A stretch of DNA of 64,000 bases from Pseudoalteromonas atlantica (GCA_007988745.1 BJUT01000006.1:1-64000); one strand, 5' to 3'. Positions 45,849 through 56,349 are shown, counted from the stretch's first letter. Program-made: numbers and translations. The notes: generated by a model not told the origin, from the sequence alone.

Positions 45849-47213
45849 TTAAATAAGTAGCCACGTTGCGGTGCCTAAAAAGGCAAAAATACCGACAATA
45901 TCAGTCACCGTTGTAAGTACAACACTACCGGCAAGTGCAGGGTCTATATTCATTTTTTTCAATAAAATAGGAATACATGCGCCAGCAACACCAGCCACTA
46001 CGAGGTTCATAAACATTGCAAATGCGAGCACGCCGCCAAGCATAAAATCCCATTGCCAAAGCGCAATTACACTGGCTATAAGTATTGACCAAATAACCCC
46101 GTTTAATGCGCCTATCGCCAGCTCTTTAGCCATTAAAAATCGTTGGTTAGTTTGGTTAATATGGCCCACGGCAATACCGCGAATAACCAGAGTTAAAGAT
46201 TGGCTACCTGCTACACCACCCATTGAGGGCACAATGCCATTGAGTACAGCTAAAATAGGTAATATATCTAAGGTGCTTTCAAAAAAGCTGGCCACAAAGG
46301 CGGCAGCTAAGGCAGTGAGTAAGTTAACACCAAGCCATACTGAGCGTTTTTTTGAGCTTTTTAAAACAGGTGCAAAGGTGTCTTCTTCATCATCAAGACC
46401 GGCAAGGCTTAATAAGCTGTGCTCTGCATCTTCACGAATAACATCAACAATATCATCAATGGTGACACGTCCAAGCAAGTGGGCGTTATCATCGACTACA
46501 GGGGCCGATATCCAGTTGTGGCGCTCAAATAACTGAGCAACTTCACTTTCATCCATCGAAATAGGGATAGACTCACAGTCTTCATCCATTAAATCTTGAA
46601 CAATTTTTTCAGGCGGATTAGTTAACAGTGTACTAAGTGACAATGCACCTAAAAAACAGTTATGTTTATCAACAACGTATAAATCATCGGTGCCCTCTGG
46701 CAGCTCACCGCGTAGCCTAATATAGCGCAGCACAACATCAAGTGTAACGTCTGGGCGAATGGTCACCGTATCGGTGTTCATTAGCGCGCCTGCAGAGCGC
46801 TCTTGGTAAGATAAAGCCTGTGTAGCGCGTTCGCGGTCTTGCGTATCCATAGCGCTAACCACATCTTTGTACACGGTATCAGGTAGGCTACGCAGGACTT
46901 CACCTAAATCATCGTGGCCCATATCCTCAGTGGCCGCGGCAATATGCTCAGGTTCCATTTGTGCAATGATACCTAAACGTACATCTTCAGAGAGCTCTTC
47001 TAGCACATCCCCTTGCACATCTGGGTCAACCAGTTGCCAAAGCATGCGTCTAATTTTATGCGGAGAGGATTCAAGCAGCAGTGCTGTATCACAAGGTGCT
47101 GTTTTTGCTAGCATGCGTCTTACTTGAACAAATTGCCCACTATTAAGTGATTTAGTCACTTGTTTTAGTTGCTGTAGTGGGTAGTCTTGTTCAAACGCTT
47201 CTGGCATTGGCAT
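45849..47213 (-). CDS. mgtE: magnesium transporter MgtE
   Basis: A 454-aa Mg2+ channel. Order: a helical N domain (LVDPDVQGDVLEELSEDVRLGIIAQMEPEHIAAATEDM), two CBS domains (about residues 140-260) that sense magnesium, and a membrane part of five helices with GVAGSQSLTLVIRGIAVGHI and DIVGIFAFLGTATWLL. Mg2+ closes the channel through the N and CBS domains. A repeated CTAAATTA motif lies upstream. Confidence 0.94.
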   Translation of the reverse strand: MPMPEAFEQDYPLQQLKQVTKSLNSGQFVQVRRMLAKTAPCDTALLLESSPHKIRRMLWQLVDPDVQGDVLEELSEDVRLGIIAQMEPEHIAAATEDMGHDDLGEVLRSLPDTVYKDVVSAMDTQDRERATQALSYQERSAGALMNTDTVTIRPDVTLDVVLRYIRLRGELPEGTDDLYVVDKHNCFLGALSLSTLLTNPPEKIVQDLMDEDCESIPISMDESEVAQLFERHNWISAPVVDDNAHLLGRVTIDDIVDVIREDAEHSLLSLAGLDDEEDTFAPVLKSSKKRSVWLGVNLLTALAAAFVASFFESTLDILPILAVLNGIVPSMGGVAGSQSLTLVIRGIAVGHINQTNQRFLMAKELAIGALNGVIWSILIASVIALWQWDFMLGGVLAFAMFMNLVVAGVAGACIPILLKKMNIDPALAGSVVLTTVTDIVGIFAFLGTATWLLI

Positions 47214-47304
47214 CCTAAATATTTTTGTGTAATGGAAAGGTGTTTAGTAAGTGGTGTTGCCCACTGTCATTTTCTTTATTTTTTGTGCTAAACCCAATGC
47301 TGGG

Positions 47305-47385
47305 ACTAAATTAGTGTTTAAAATTAAGTAACCAAATTTAGCAGGGGCATGGCTTTATTACCCTAAATTAAAGCACTAAATTAGG
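47305..47385. repeat. repeated CTAAATTA motif upstream of mgtE
   Basis: ACTAAATTAGT (47305-47315), CTAAATTA (47363-47370) and ACTAAATTAGG (47375-47385), with a degenerate copy starting near 47399. The first is an odd palindrome. Possibly operators for mgtE; no known binding protein fits. Confidence 0.35.
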
Positions 47386-47424
47386 CGAGTCGGAATACCC
47401 TAATTTACTAAATCTTTATAGTCT

Positions 47425-47453
47425 AGCCTGATAAGTCTTTAACTTATAAGGCT
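47425..47453 (-). terminator. weak hairpin at the end of the rpoN-npr operon
   Basis: AGCCT-G-ATAAG and CTTAT-A-AGGCT arms with one mismatch and a short loop, 14 bp after the npr stop on the minus strand. The following U-tract is poor, so termination is uncertain. Confidence 0.4.
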
Positions 47454-47466
47454 ATGATGCTTTAAA

Positions 47467-47739
47467 TTATTCTTGTTCGTTAAATCGTTGTACAATTAAT
47501 TGCCCAACCGCATGCAAAGCTTGCTCTGAGTCAGGGCCTTCACAGACTACTTTAACTTCTTTACCTTTACTGCTTTCAAGTAGCATTAAAGCCAATACGC
47601 TGTCGCCTGCGGCTTCTTTATCATCTTGGTGTAAGGTGATTTTAGCATCAAACTGCACAGCTAATTGCGCAAGGACCGTTGCCGCTCTGGCGTGTAAGCC
47701 TAATTTATTTTTTATTAAAAATGTGTCTTCACAGCGCAT
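47467..47739 (-). CDS. ptsO: phosphocarrier protein NPr (nitrogen PTS)
   Basis: A 90-aa HPr-family protein. The phosphorylated histidine lies in NKLGLHARAA (H16). NPr passes phosphate from PtsP (EI-Ntr) to PtsN. It is the last gene of the rpoN operon, the place of ptsO/npr in gammaproteobacteria, 40 bp after rapZ. Confidence 0.93.
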   Translation of the reverse strand: MRCEDTFLIKNKLGLHARAATVLAQLAVQFDAKITLHQDDKEAAGDSVLALMLLESSKGKEVKVVCEGPDSEQALHAVGQLIVQRFNEQE

Positions 47740-47779
47740 AAATTACTATACCTAAACTGAACAGGTTATTATTTTAAGG

Positions 47780-48625
47780 TTACTTTTCTTGCTCACGATG
47801 ACGAATTTTGACATTCGGATGCGTCATAGCAAAGCTCTCACCAATGGCTTGCGCTAAATAAACCGAGCGGTGTTGACCACCAGTACAGCCAATTGCAATA
47901 GTGAGGTAACTACGGTTATTACGCTCTAAGTGTGGCAACCAAGTTTGTACAAAGGTTTGAATTTGCCAAGTGAATTTTTGGACTATGCTGTGATTTGCCA
48001 AAAAATCTTTTACTGGTTGATCAAGGCCCGTAAGCGGTTTGAGTTCAGGCTCCCAGTGGGGGTTTGGCAAAAAGCGAGCATCAAAAACATAATCAGCTTC
48101 TTTAGGTATGCCGTGTTTAAAGCCAAACGATTCAAACGTTACAATAAGTTGCTTATCTTTTTTACCCAGTATTTTTTCGCGAATTGACTCTGCTAATTGG
48201 TGCACACTTAAATCGGTGGTATCAAGCATAAAGTCAGCGCGCGTTACGAGCCCATCAAGCAGTTCTTTTTCTTTTTTTATTGCTAAATCAAGCGGCAGCG
48301 AATCGATGGATAAAGGGTGTAATCTGCGTGTTTCTGAAAAACGTTTGATCAGTGTTTGATCATCACTATCTAAATAAAACAGTGTGGGTTTAGCAAAGTC
48401 AGGAAGGTACTCGAGAATATCGTTAAATTCGTCTTGTTCTTTGGGGATATTACGAACATCTATACTAACGGCTATTTTGTCATAGTTATCTGAAACACTT
48501 CGCACTAAAGAGGGCAGTAAGTTGACCGGAATATTATCTACGCAATAATAGCCTAAATCTTCAACCACGCGTAAAGCAACCGACTTACCTGAACCAGAAC
48601 GGCCGCTTATGATAATTAACTCCAT
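47780..48625 (-). CDS. rapZ: RNase adapter protein RapZ
   Basis: A 281-aa nucleotide-binding protein. Walker A GRSGSGKS lies at residues 8-15, and the C-terminal domain has IAIGCTGGQHRSVYLAQAI. In enterobacteria RapZ guides RNase E to the GlmZ small RNA to control amino-sugar synthesis. Located between ptsN and ptsO as expected. Confidence 0.95.
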   Translation of the reverse strand: MELIIISGRSGSGKSVALRVVEDLGYYCVDNIPVNLLPSLVRSVSDNYDKIAVSIDVRNIPKEQDEFNDILEYLPDFAKPTLFYLDSDDQTLIKRFSETRRLHPLSIDSLPLDLAIKKEKELLDGLVTRADFMLDTTDLSVHQLAESIREKILGKKDKQLIVTFESFGFKHGIPKEADYVFDARFLPNPHWEPELKPLTGLDQPVKDFLANHSIVQKFTWQIQTFVQTWLPHLERNNRSYLTIAIGCTGGQHRSVYLAQAIGESFAMTHPNVKIRHREQEK

Positions 48626-48644
48626 TTATAGCCCTTAATATTTA

Positions 48645-49097
48645 CTACGATTGATCAACAATTACTTGATACAGCTCAGCATCGGTTTTAGCACTGCGCA
48701 GCTGTTTACAAAATTCTTTGTTGCTCAGTTTATCAGCTATGGTTGCCAGAGTCTTTAGGTGCTGTTGGTTATCGCCATCTGGTACGATGAGTGCAACAAA
48801 AATATCAACAGGGCAGTTATCAATAGCGTCAAAGTTAACAGGCGTGTCGCTAACAAGTACTAAAGCCAGCGGCTCTTCTACGCCACCCATTCTGCCATGA
48901 GGAATGGCGATACCCCGGCCAATACCAGTACTGCCTAGCTTTTCTCTGCTTGCCAGCGCATTAAGAATATCTTGTTGTGGTAAGTAGGGGAGCTTTTCAT
49001 GAGCTAGCTCACTGATAAACTCTAAAATTCTTTTTTTACTACTAAAAAGGACCGCAGCTTTGCTGCAGTCCTGGCATACTAATGTACTTAATTTCAT
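48645..49097 (-). CDS. ptsN: nitrogen PTS EIIA component PtsN
   Basis: A 150-aa EIIA-Ntr with its phosphorylation histidine in GIAIPHGRM. It regulates potassium transport, nitrogen and envelope functions by its phosphorylation state. The ATG at 49097 (MKLSTLV) begins 4 bases after the hpf stop; an upstream start at 49115 would overlap hpf and add a non-family MLDTNI. Confidence 0.94.
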   Translation of the reverse strand: MKLSTLVCQDCSKAAVLFSSKKRILEFISELAHEKLPYLPQQDILNALASREKLGSTGIGRGIAIPHGRMGGVEEPLALVLVSDTPVNFDAIDNCPVDIFVALIVPDGDNQQHLKTLATIADKLSNKEFCKQLRSAKTDAELYQVIVDQS

Positions 49098-49101
49098 AAT
49101 A

Positions 49102-49389
49102 TTAGTGTCTAGCAAGCTTCTCTTTATGTTTTATGACTTGACGATCGAGCTTGTCAATCAACGAGTCTATAGCGGCATACATATCTTGGTGCTCTGTTGA
49201 GGCAAATAAATCTGCGCCACTTACATGAATAGTCGCTTCTGCTTTTTGGTTGAGTTTTTCTACATCGAGAATGACATGCACATTGCTAATATGATCTGAG
49301 CGCCTTTCTAGCTTTGCAAATTTATTATTTACATAGTCTCTAAGTGAATCAGTTACTTCTACGTGACGACCAGTTAGGTTTAGTTGCAT
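49102..49389 (-). CDS. hpf: ribosome hibernation promoting factor
   Basis: A 95-aa short-form HPF (MQLNLTGRHVEVTDSLRDYV), which dimerises or silences ribosomes in stationary phase. Of two close in-frame ATGs, the one at 49389 has the better spacing to AGAGG and gives the exact length of E. coli HPF. It lies between rpoN and ptsN as usual. Confidence 0.94.
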   Translation of the reverse strand: MQLNLTGRHVEVTDSLRDYVNNKFAKLERRSDHISNVHVILDVEKLNQKAEATIHVSGADLFASTEHQDMYAAIDSLIDKLDRQVIKHKEKLARH

Positions 49390-49416
49390 AAGCATTTCCT
49401 CTTTGTTTTTTACGTC

Positions 49417-50916
49417 TTATATCAAACTCTTTCTCTGATTTGACGGTGGAATAGCTAGCGATTCACGGTATTTTGCTATTGTGCGTCTAGCTACTTTAAT
49501 TCCTTGCTCTGCCAATATATCCGCAATTTTACTATCACTCAATGGTTTAGCTGAGTTTTCCGCGGCAATTAGCTTTTTAATTAGGGCACGTATTGCGGTT
49601 GATGAACACTCACCGCCGTTTTCAGTGCTTACGTGGCTTGAGAAAAAATACTTAAGCTCAAAAATACCACGTGGCGTATGCATATATTTTTGCGTAGTAA
49701 CACGCGAAATTGTCGATTCATGCATTTCTACCATTTCAGCAACATCGTTTAAAACCATTGGCTTCATTGCTTCTGGGCCATGTTCAAAAAATGCCTGTTG
49801 CTGTTTTACAATACAGTTTGTTACCTTAAGCAGCGTGTCGTTTCTGCTTTCAAGGCTTTTTATAAACCATTTAGCTTCTTGTAAGTGAGAGCGAATAAAT
49901 TGGCTATCACCACTTGATTTTACGGTACGTGACATAGCCGCGTACTGACTATTTACGCGTATTTTTGGCATGCTATCTGGGTTTAGCTCTACCACCCAGC
50001 GGCCTTTTATTTTTTTAACCGACACATCCGGTATTACATACTCCGACTCTTCCCTTACTATTGTATCTGCAGGTTTTGGGTTGAGGGTATGTATTAGGGT
50101 CATGACCTCTTTAAGCTCGTCTTCTTTAAGCTTAGTCTTTTTCATTAATGTACGATAGTCGCGTGCCGCTAATAGATCAATGTGATCGGTTAAGATCATT
50201 TTAGTTTGTTCTATAAAAGGGGTGTCTTTATCAAACTGGTTTAGCTGAATACACAAGCACTCTTGTAAACTGCGCGCGGCTATACCTACAGGGTCAAATA
50301 ACTGAATACGCTTTAAAACGGCTTCTATTTCGTCAAGTTCAACTTCAACTTCGTCATTGTTTTCTTGGTTAAAGCTCTCTAAAATTTCTTCGCAACTTAG
50401 CGTTAAAATACCCGAGTCATCTACAGCTTCTACAATGGCAATAGCAATGGCTTCGTCAGTTGGGCTAAAAGGAGTAAGCTGAAGCTGCCACATTAAATAC
50501 TCATGTAGCGTTTCAGTAGAGGCACCTTGATAAATAGACTCATCTTCCGGCATTGGGCCTGAGGATGCCGCAGGGGCTGCGCTCATGTACTCATCCCAGG
50601 TTACATCCATTGCCATATCATCGCTAACGGTGTCTTTATTTAAAGCTTCGCCACTGTCTTGCTCGTACTCGCTGGTTGTATCGTCAGCCGATGCGCTTAC
50701 GGTTACATCATCCGTATCTGCTTTTTGTTCATTTTTTCCAGCCGACTCTTCCGTGTAATCTTGCTCTTCTACTTCTAATAGCGGGTTGCTATCAAGTGCT
50801 TCTTGTATTTCTTGCTGGAGATCCAATGTACTGAGCTGCAGCAAGCGAATCGCTTGTTGCAATTGTGGAGTCATTGTAAGTTGCTGGCCCATGCGCAGCT
50901 GTAATGATTGCCTCAT
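49417..50916 (-). CDS. rpoN: RNA polymerase sigma-54 factor
   Basis: A 499-aa sigma-54. Region I is glutamine- and leucine-rich ([37 protein letters not shown]), region II is acidic, and region III ends with the RpoN box [10 protein letters not shown]. It directs transcription that needs ATP-driven activators (nitrogen, motility, other). Lies just after lptB. Confidence 0.97.
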   Translation of the reverse strand: MRQSLQLRMGQQLTMTPQLQQAIRLLQLSTLDLQQEIQEALDSNPLLEVEEQDYTEESAGKNEQKADTDDVTVSASADDTTSEYEQDSGEALNKDTVSDDMAMDVTWDEYMSAAPAASSGPMPEDESIYQGASTETLHEYLMWQLQLTPFSPTDEAIAIAIVEAVDDSGILTLSCEEILESFNQENNDEVEVELDEIEAVLKRIQLFDPVGIAARSLQECLCIQLNQFDKDTPFIEQTKMILTDHIDLLAARDYRTLMKKTKLKEDELKEVMTLIHTLNPKPADTIVREESEYVIPDVSVKKIKGRWVVELNPDSMPKIRVNSQYAAMSRTVKSSGDSQFIRSHLQEAKWFIKSLESRNDTLLKVTNCIVKQQQAFFEHGPEAMKPMVLNDVAEMVEMHESTISRVTTQKYMHTPRGIFELKYFFSSHVSTENGGECSSTAIRALIKKLIAAENSAKPLSDSKIADILAEQGIKVARRTIAKYRESLAIPPSNQRKSLI

Positions 50917-50985
50917 GTATCTCTAACAATCCTTTTATGTTGTTATAATTAATATTAGCAGATGCTTGTAGGTGTGGCTTAAATG

Positions 50986-51711
50986 TTACAGCCTAAATTG
51001 CTCGCCTAAATAAACATCGCGTACAGTTTTGTCATTTAATACGTGTTCTGGGGTACCAGATGCAATTAGCTCCCCATGAGAAACAATGTAGGCTTTTTCA
51101 CAAACATCAAGGGTTTCTCTTACATTGTGATCGGTAATTAATACGCCAATGCCACGGTTTTTAAGATGTTCTATTATTTTCTTTATATCTAACACTGAAA
51201 TCGGATCAACACCAGCAAAAGGCTCATCCAATAAAATAAATTTGGGGTTCGCTGCCAGTGCTCTGGCAATTTCTACACGGCGGCGTTCACCACCAGAAAG
51301 CGCCATACCTTGGCTATCGCGAATATGCTGAATACTAAATTCATCAAGTAAGTTGTTGAGCGTTTCTTCTCGCGCGGCTTTATTGAGCTCTTTACGCGTT
51401 TCTAAAATAGCCATTAAGTTTTGATAAACTGTCAGCTTTCTAAATATTGATGACTCTTGCGGCAAATAGCCAATGCCTAAGCGGGCGCGGCTGTGCATAG
51501 GTAATAACGTAATGTCGTTATCATCAATAGAAATTTTACCTTTGTCGCTAGGTACTAACCCTACAATCATGTAAAAGGTGGTGGTTTTACCTGCGCCATT
51601 AGGGCCCAATAAGCCAACAATGCTGCCGGCTTCTACCTCAAGGCCTACATTTTTTACAACTTGGCGGCCTTTATAGCTTTTTGCTAATAGTTCTGCTTTT
51701 AAGGTGCTCAT
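50986..51711 (-). CDS. lptB: LPS export ABC transporter ATP-binding protein LptB
   Basis: A 241-aa ABC ATPase. Walker [10 protein letters not shown], signature [15 protein letters not shown] and Walker [14 protein letters not shown] are present. With LptFG it drives LPS from the inner membrane onto the LptC-LptA bridge. Its ATG overlaps the lptA stop by 4 bp. Confidence 0.97.
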   Translation of the reverse strand: MSTLKAELLAKSYKGRQVVKNVGLEVEAGSIVGLLGPNGAGKTTTFYMIVGLVPSDKGKISIDDNDITLLPMHSRARLGIGYLPQESSIFRKLTVYQNLMAILETRKELNKAAREETLNNLLDEFSIQHIRDSQGMALSGGERRRVEIARALAANPKFILLDEPFAGVDPISVLDIKKIIEHLKNRGIGVLITDHNVRETLDVCEKAYIVSHGELIASGTPEHVLNDKTVRDVYLGEQFRL

Positions 51712-52256
51712 GGTTGACCTTCGTTACCTGTTTTTTCTTTAATTTTTGCTTCAACAGGCACTAAAATTGTGTGGACACGATCCGTGGAGTTTTCGTCTTT
51801 TTCTGCGCTAATAAGCTGCTGCTGCATATCGTAGGTAATACTTTTAGCATTAATTTTTTGACCGGCTTGTGCGACTTCAGCATCGCCAACAAGCGTTAAA
51901 AAGCGCTTTGCTACGTCGTAACGTACTTCGTTTGCACTGGCGCTCATTACGGTACCATCGTCTTGTTTTTCTTCGAAGTAGGCTGGGCTGCCAGTGGCAA
52001 TAAGGAGTTGTTTGTTATCCCCTAAGTCTTCACGTTTATGTACTTCGAGTCGGTCGGCTGTAATTTTGCGATTGCCATGCACAATTTCGACGTTCTTTTC
52101 AAAAATACCTACGTTTTCTTTAAGTTGGCCTTCTTGACGGTCTGCACTAATAGAAATTTGATTTGCTGGCGGTTGAGCAGCAGGCTCAGCAGCAGAGGCG
52201 CTAAATGCAAGCATTAGCGATGGGATAATAAGTATTTTAGTGAGTTTATTGGTCAT
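51708..52256 (-). CDS. lptA: LPS transport periplasmic protein LptA
   Basis: A 182-aa OstA-fold protein with a signal peptide (SASA/AE, about residue 22) and beta-jellyroll repeats such as [23 protein letters not shown]. It forms the periplasmic bridge for LPS. It overlaps both lptC (11 bp) and lptB (4 bp). Confidence 0.94.
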   Translation of the reverse strand: MTNKLTKILIIPSLMLAFSASAAEPAAQPPANQISISADRQEGQLKENVGIFEKNVEIVHGNRKITADRLEVHKREDLGDNKQLLIATGSPAYFEEKQDDGTVMSASANEVRYDVAKRFLTLVGDAEVAQAGQKINAKSITYDMQQQLISAEKDENSTDRVHTILVPVEAKIKEKTGNEGQP

Positions 52257-52800
52257 AATATATTGTTCGCGTATGGTTAATTAGTTTTATTACTTCGGTT
52301 TTTAAATCGGCTTCAAGGCCTTTACCGACAATTTTTAAATTAGGCCCAGTGACAACCACTGGCTGCTCAGAGCGCATTGTTAGCGCTTTAATGTCGACTT
52401 CGATGTTATCGGCATCGATGTTATCTATCATGGCATTATCAACTAAATTTTTAGCAACCACATTGCCTTCTAAAATAAGTTGCTTATCTTCGTAAAGCGT
52501 TGCTTCGTCTGCATTTATTCGCCATGTTTGCTTTTCGTTATACAAGGTGAAAATAGGTTTTTCAAAAAATGTAAAACCAAGCTGTTGGTACAGCTCCATT
52601 TTAGCCGCAGTGACTTTATGGCTTATTTTGCCTTGCTCGTCATAGGCTGTTTGCTTAAGCTCTATAGCGGTGTAATCGGGCTTTGCGATTACTTCAGGTT
52701 CTTGCTCTGGCGCTACATTGGTTTGGGTAAAATAAGGGTACCAAAGCCAAACCATACAGCCGATGAATAACGCACTGAGTATAACGCGTGCTGCATTCAT
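52246..52800 (-). CDS. lptC: LPS export protein LptC
   Basis: A 184-aa bitopic inner-membrane protein: one N-terminal helix (VILSALFIGCMVWLW) and a periplasmic OstA-like domain (NADEATLYEDKQLILEGNVVAKN). It links LptBFG to LptA. Its ATG overlaps the kdsC stop by 4 bp. Confidence 0.93.
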   Translation of the reverse strand: MNAARVILSALFIGCMVWLWYPYFTQTNVAPEQEPEVIAKPDYTAIELKQTAYDEQGKISHKVTAAKMELYQQLGFTFFEKPIFTLYNEKQTWRINADEATLYEDKQLILEGNVVAKNLVDNAMIDNIDADNIEVDIKALTMRSEQPVVVTGPNLKIVGKGLEADLKTEVIKLINHTRTIYYDQ

Positions 52801-53348
52801 GAACTGGTGCCTTGTGTTGTAAGCGCTATGCCGTTCTCTAGCATAAGTAAATCTGTGAGCTCTCTAACGGCGCCAAAGCCGCCAGGCATTTGCGTAGTGT
52901 AATGCGATAAGCGCTTAATTAGTGGGTGTGCATCGTTTACTGCAACGGCAAAGCCAACGCGCTCCATTACTGGCATGTCAGGGCCATCGTCACCAATATA
53001 GGCTATTTGTTCATCAGTTAACTTTAAAGTGTTTTTGAGTTCTTGATAAGCAATAAGTTTGTCTTCTTGGCCTTGATAAATGTGCTGCACGGTTAAGCTG
53101 CTCATGCGAGTTTGCACTATTTCTGAGTGACGCCCCGTAATGGCCGCAACTTCAAAACCGCTATTGATCAGCGCTTTAATGCCAAAACCATCTTTTGTAT
53201 TAAATGCTTTTAATTCTTCGCCTTGGTTACCGAGGTAAATTCGGCCATCAGAAAATACACCATCAATATCGCATATGAGTAGTTTTACTTTTTTGGCGCG
53301 TGCTTTGGCATCATCGCTTAGCGGTTGATAGAGATCTTCAAATTGCAT
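52797..53348 (-). CDS. kdsC: 3-deoxy-manno-octulosonate-8-phosphatase
   Basis: A 183-aa HAD-superfamily phosphatase of Kdo synthesis. Catalytic motif I is LLICDIDGVFSDGRIYLG; GDDGPDMPVMERVGFAVAVNDAHP holds the metal-binding motif IV. It begins directly after the kdsD stop, without a gap. Confidence 0.96.
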   Translation of the reverse strand: MQFEDLYQPLSDDAKARAKKVKLLICDIDGVFSDGRIYLGNQGEELKAFNTKDGFGIKALINSGFEVAAITGRHSEIVQTRMSSLTVQHIYQGQEDKLIAYQELKNTLKLTDEQIAYIGDDGPDMPVMERVGFAVAVNDAHPLIKRLSHYTTQMPGGFGAVRELTDLLMLENGIALTTQGTSS

Positions 53349-54320
53349 TTATAATACTCCTGCTTTTAAGAGGTCTTGCATATTTAAGGCGCCTATTGGC
53401 TGGTTTTTATCATTGACAACAATTAAACCATTAATACGTTTATTTTCCATTATGTTTAGGGCTTCAGCTGCAAGTATATCGGCTGTGGCAGTTGTGCATG
53501 ACTTAGTCATAACCTGGCTAATAGCGGTGCTATGTATATCCACTCTTTGCTCTAAAATACGGCGTAAGTCACCGTCGGTAAAAAGGCCAGCAAGCTGTTG
53601 ATTGTTATCTACAATAGCGGTCATGCCCAGCCCTTTGGCTGACATTTCTATTAACGCGTCTTTAATTGTTTGCGTTACACCTATAATAGGGGTGTTTGTG
53701 CCGCTGTGCATTACATCTTTTAAAGTTAGCAACAATCGCTTACCTAAACTGCCGCCAGGGTGAGAGAGTGCAAAGTCATCGGCGGTAAAGCCGCGTGCTT
53801 CTAAAAGCGCAACCGCCATTGCATCACCCATTGCTAAAGTAGCAGTGGTGCTTGCAGTAGGCGCTAAACCTAATAAACAGGCTTCTTGTTCTACTTTTAT
53901 GCATACGTGCACATCGGCAAGTGTAGCCATAGTAGAAAGCGGGTTGCCCGTCATCGATATTATTTTTGCACCAAGGCGTTTAAGCACCGGAATAATATTA
54001 AGTACTTCGCTGGTTTCGCCCGAGTTTGATATAAGCATAACCACGTCATTTTTGGTTATCATGCCTAAATCGCCATGGCTTGCTTCGCCTGGGTGAACAA
54101 AAAAAGCAGGGCTGCCTGTACTTGCAAGGGTAGCAGCAATTTTATTACCAATATGGCCTGATTTACCCATGCCAATAACAATAATCCGGCCTTGGCAATC
54201 AAACATGAGCTGACACGCACTATGAAAGTTTTCGTCAACGTATTGTGTAATATCAGCAAGCGCTTGGCGTTCAATGTTTAATACGCGTAAACCTTGCTCT
54301 ATAAAATTTAGTTGTGCCAT
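53349..54320 (-). CDS. kdsD: arabinose-5-phosphate isomerase
   Basis: A 323-aa enzyme turning ribulose-5-phosphate into arabinose-5-phosphate, the Kdo precursor. The SIS domain shows IVIGMGKSGHIGNKIAATLASTGSPAFFVHPGEASHGDLGMI; two CBS domains follow (DALIEMSAKGLGMTAIVD and AEALNIMENKRINGLIVV). Two bases separate it from the antiporter gene upstream. Confidence 0.96.
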   Translation of the reverse strand: MAQLNFIEQGLRVLNIERQALADITQYVDENFHSACQLMFDCQGRIIVIGMGKSGHIGNKIAATLASTGSPAFFVHPGEASHGDLGMITKNDVVMLISNSGETSEVLNIIPVLKRLGAKIISMTGNPLSTMATLADVHVCIKVEQEACLLGLAPTASTTATLAMGDAMAVALLEARGFTADDFALSHPGGSLGKRLLLTLKDVMHSGTNTPIIGVTQTIKDALIEMSAKGLGMTAIVDNNQQLAGLFTDGDLRRILEQRVDIHSTAISQVMTKSCTTATADILAAEALNIMENKRINGLIVVNDKNQPIGALNMQDLLKAGVL

Positions 54321-54322
54321 TG

Positions 54323-55291
54323 TTACCCTACTTGACTAAAAATATAACCTTGGTACGCCAAAAATGCCATGAGTAATAGGCCACCTTCTACTCTATTGAT
54401 ACGCTGAGAACCTCTAAAGTTCAATGACATAATAATAAGCGCAAGCGTAGCACCTAACATAATAAGTATGTCGCGGTTTGCAAGTGACGGGTCAACCACT
54501 GATGGGTTAATAATACCTGCAAGTGGTAATACCGCTAAAATATTAAATATATTTGAGCCCACAATATTACCTAGGGCTAAATCATCTTCGTTTTTAAGTA
54601 CACCCGCTACAGAAGCTGCAAGTTCAGGCAAGCTTGTGCCAATGGCGATAATGGTTAAACCAATTACTAAGTCGCTTAAACCAAAGTATTTAGCAATATC
54701 GACTGCTGAACCAACTAAAAAGTGTGAGCTAACAGGTAATAAAACCATGCCAACAATTAGCCATAAAACGGCTTTCTTAGTTGGTACATCGTTAGGAACC
54801 TCATCGCAGGCTTCTGAAACAAAAGGGTCATCTTGATTTTTTGCGCGCAAAGAAACCACAATCAAACCGCCAATAAACACAGCAAATGCAACTAGCAACG
54901 CCACCCCTTCGGTGAGCGAGAAGTAGTTGTCTGAAAATACATACCACGTAGCCAAGGATACCAGCATAACAAGCGGCATTTCGCGTTTTAAAGTGCTTGA
55001 TGACACACTCAAAGGGCGTAGCAGCGCAGTAATACCTAACACAAGTAATATGTTTGTTATATTTGAACCTACCGCGTTACCAACCGCTGTGTCGGTTTTA
55101 TTTGCCAAAGCAGCCGAGGCCGATACCATCATTTCAGGGGCCGAAGAACCCATAGCAACAACCGTTAAGCCAACAATTAAAGTAGGGACTCCAAAGTTTT
55201 TAGCAAGCGCTGCCGCACCGTATACAAATCGGTCGGCGCTCCACACAAGTGCAGCAAAACCAAGAATTAAAATAACAAACGAGGTAACCAT
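54323..55291 (-). CDS. calcium/sodium antiporter (YrbG family)
   Basis: A 322-aa inner-membrane exchanger of about ten helices with the two internal alpha repeats of the CaCA family: GSSAPEMMVSASAAL plus GNAVGSNITNILLVLG, and GTSLPELAASVAGVL plus GNIVGSNIFNILAVL. The frame continues 40 codons upstream (to 55411); the ATG at 55291 places helix 1 at the N-terminus as in E. coli YrbG, but no Shine-Dalgarno supports it. First gene of the kds-lpt-rpoN run, divergent from mlaF, as in E. coli. Confidence 0.88.
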   Translation of the reverse strand: MVTSFVILILGFAALVWSADRFVYGAAALAKNFGVPTLIVGLTVVAMGSSAPEMMVSASAALANKTDTAVGNAVGSNITNILLVLGITALLRPLSVSSSTLKREMPLVMLVSLATWYVFSDNYFSLTEGVALLVAFAVFIGGLIVVSLRAKNQDDPFVSEACDEVPNDVPTKKAVLWLIVGMVLLPVSSHFLVGSAVDIAKYFGLSDLVIGLTIIAIGTSLPELAASVAGVLKNEDDLALGNIVGSNIFNILAVLPLAGIINPSVVDPSLANRDILIMLGATLALIIMSLNFRGSQRINRVEGGLLLMAFLAYQGYIFSQVG

Positions 55292-55521
55292 TATGTTAAG
55301 CCAGATGTTCAAAATACAGATGGCGCGAATAGTAACAAAAGCCAACATGAAAGTATAAGCAAAAGAGTAGGGTCTACTATTGCAGTGCGTGAATTTTATG
55401 CGCTTAAGCAAAGGTTAAGGCAATTTACTTCAGCCTTAGAGCGCTTTTTGTAGGCGTATTACAAAATCTTACGAATTGTTTTTTCCATCTTGGCTAAAAA
55501 ACCCTTAAAATAGGAGCACGA

Positions 55522-56349
55522 GTGAACATTGTTACGGAGAGCGACTTGTCGCAATCAATAGTAGAAGTCAAGGATGTTAGCTTTTCGCGAGGCGATAGAA
55601 CCATATATAAAAATATGAGTTTTAGTGTTCCTAAAGGTAAGATAACAGCGATTATGGGGCCAAGCGGAATTGGCAAAACCACAATGCTACGCTTAATTGG
55701 TGGGCAGCTTAAGCCTGACGCCGGCGATATTTTATTCGAAGGTGGCAGTATTCCTAGTATGTCGCGTAAAGAGTTATATGCGGCACGAACCAAAATGAGC
55801 ATGCTGTTTCAAAGCGGTGCGTTATTTACTGATATGTCGGTTTTTGACAACATTGCATTTCCTCTGCGAGAGCACACCAAGTTAAGTGAAGCGTTAATTA
55901 AACTAGTCGTATTAATGAAACTGCAAGCGGTGGGTTTACGCGGTGCTAAAGATTTAATGCCTTCTGAGCTTTCTGGCGGTATGGCCAGACGAGCAGCACT
56001 TGCACGTGCTATTGCACTGGACCCAGAACTTATTATGTATGATGAGCCTTTTGCCGGCCAAGACCCAATATCTATGGGCGTATTGGTAAAGCTTATTAAG
56101 TCGTTAAATGAAGTGCTAGGTTTATCATCCCTTATTGTAACCCACGATGTGACGGAGGTAATGAGTATTGCCGATCACGTTATTATTATTGCCGATCAAG
56201 GCGTAATAGGGGCTGGGACACCGGATGAAATGCGTAATCATGAATCTCCATTAGTACAGCAGTTTTTAAAAGGGTTATCGGATGGACCTGTGCCATTTCA
56301 TTATCCTGCACAAACGTATGCTGATGAGCTGTTAGGAGAAAACGCTTAA
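55522..56349 (+). CDS. mlaF: phospholipid transport ATP-binding protein MlaF
   Basis: A 275-aa ABC ATPase of the Mla pathway, which keeps outer-membrane lipid asymmetry. Walker [10 protein letters not shown], signature [15 protein letters not shown] and Walker [15 protein letters not shown] are visible. It starts at GTG with AGGAG before it. The stop overlaps the mlaE start. Confidence 0.96.
   Translation: MNIVTESDLSQSIVEVKDVSFSRGDRTIYKNMSFSVPKGKITAIMGPSGIGKTTMLRLIGGQLKPDAGDILFEGGSIPSMSRKELYAARTKMSMLFQSGALFTDMSVFDNIAFPLREHTKLSEALIKLVVLMKLQAVGLRGAKDLMPSELSGGMARRAALARAIALDPELIMYDEPFAGQDPISMGVLVKLIKSLNEVLGLSSLIVTHDVTEVMSIADHVIIIADQGVIGAGTPDEMRNHESPLVQQFLKGLSDGPVPFHYPAQTYADELLGENA

Noticed and set aside
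45871..46536. A 221-codon open frame opposite mgtE
   Set aside because: Antisense to the conserved membrane and CBS parts of mgtE; low-complexity Ser/Thr/Ile-rich translation typical of a shadow frame.
48108..48359. Open frame opposite rapZ
   Set aside because: Shadow of a conserved coding region; no independent evidence.
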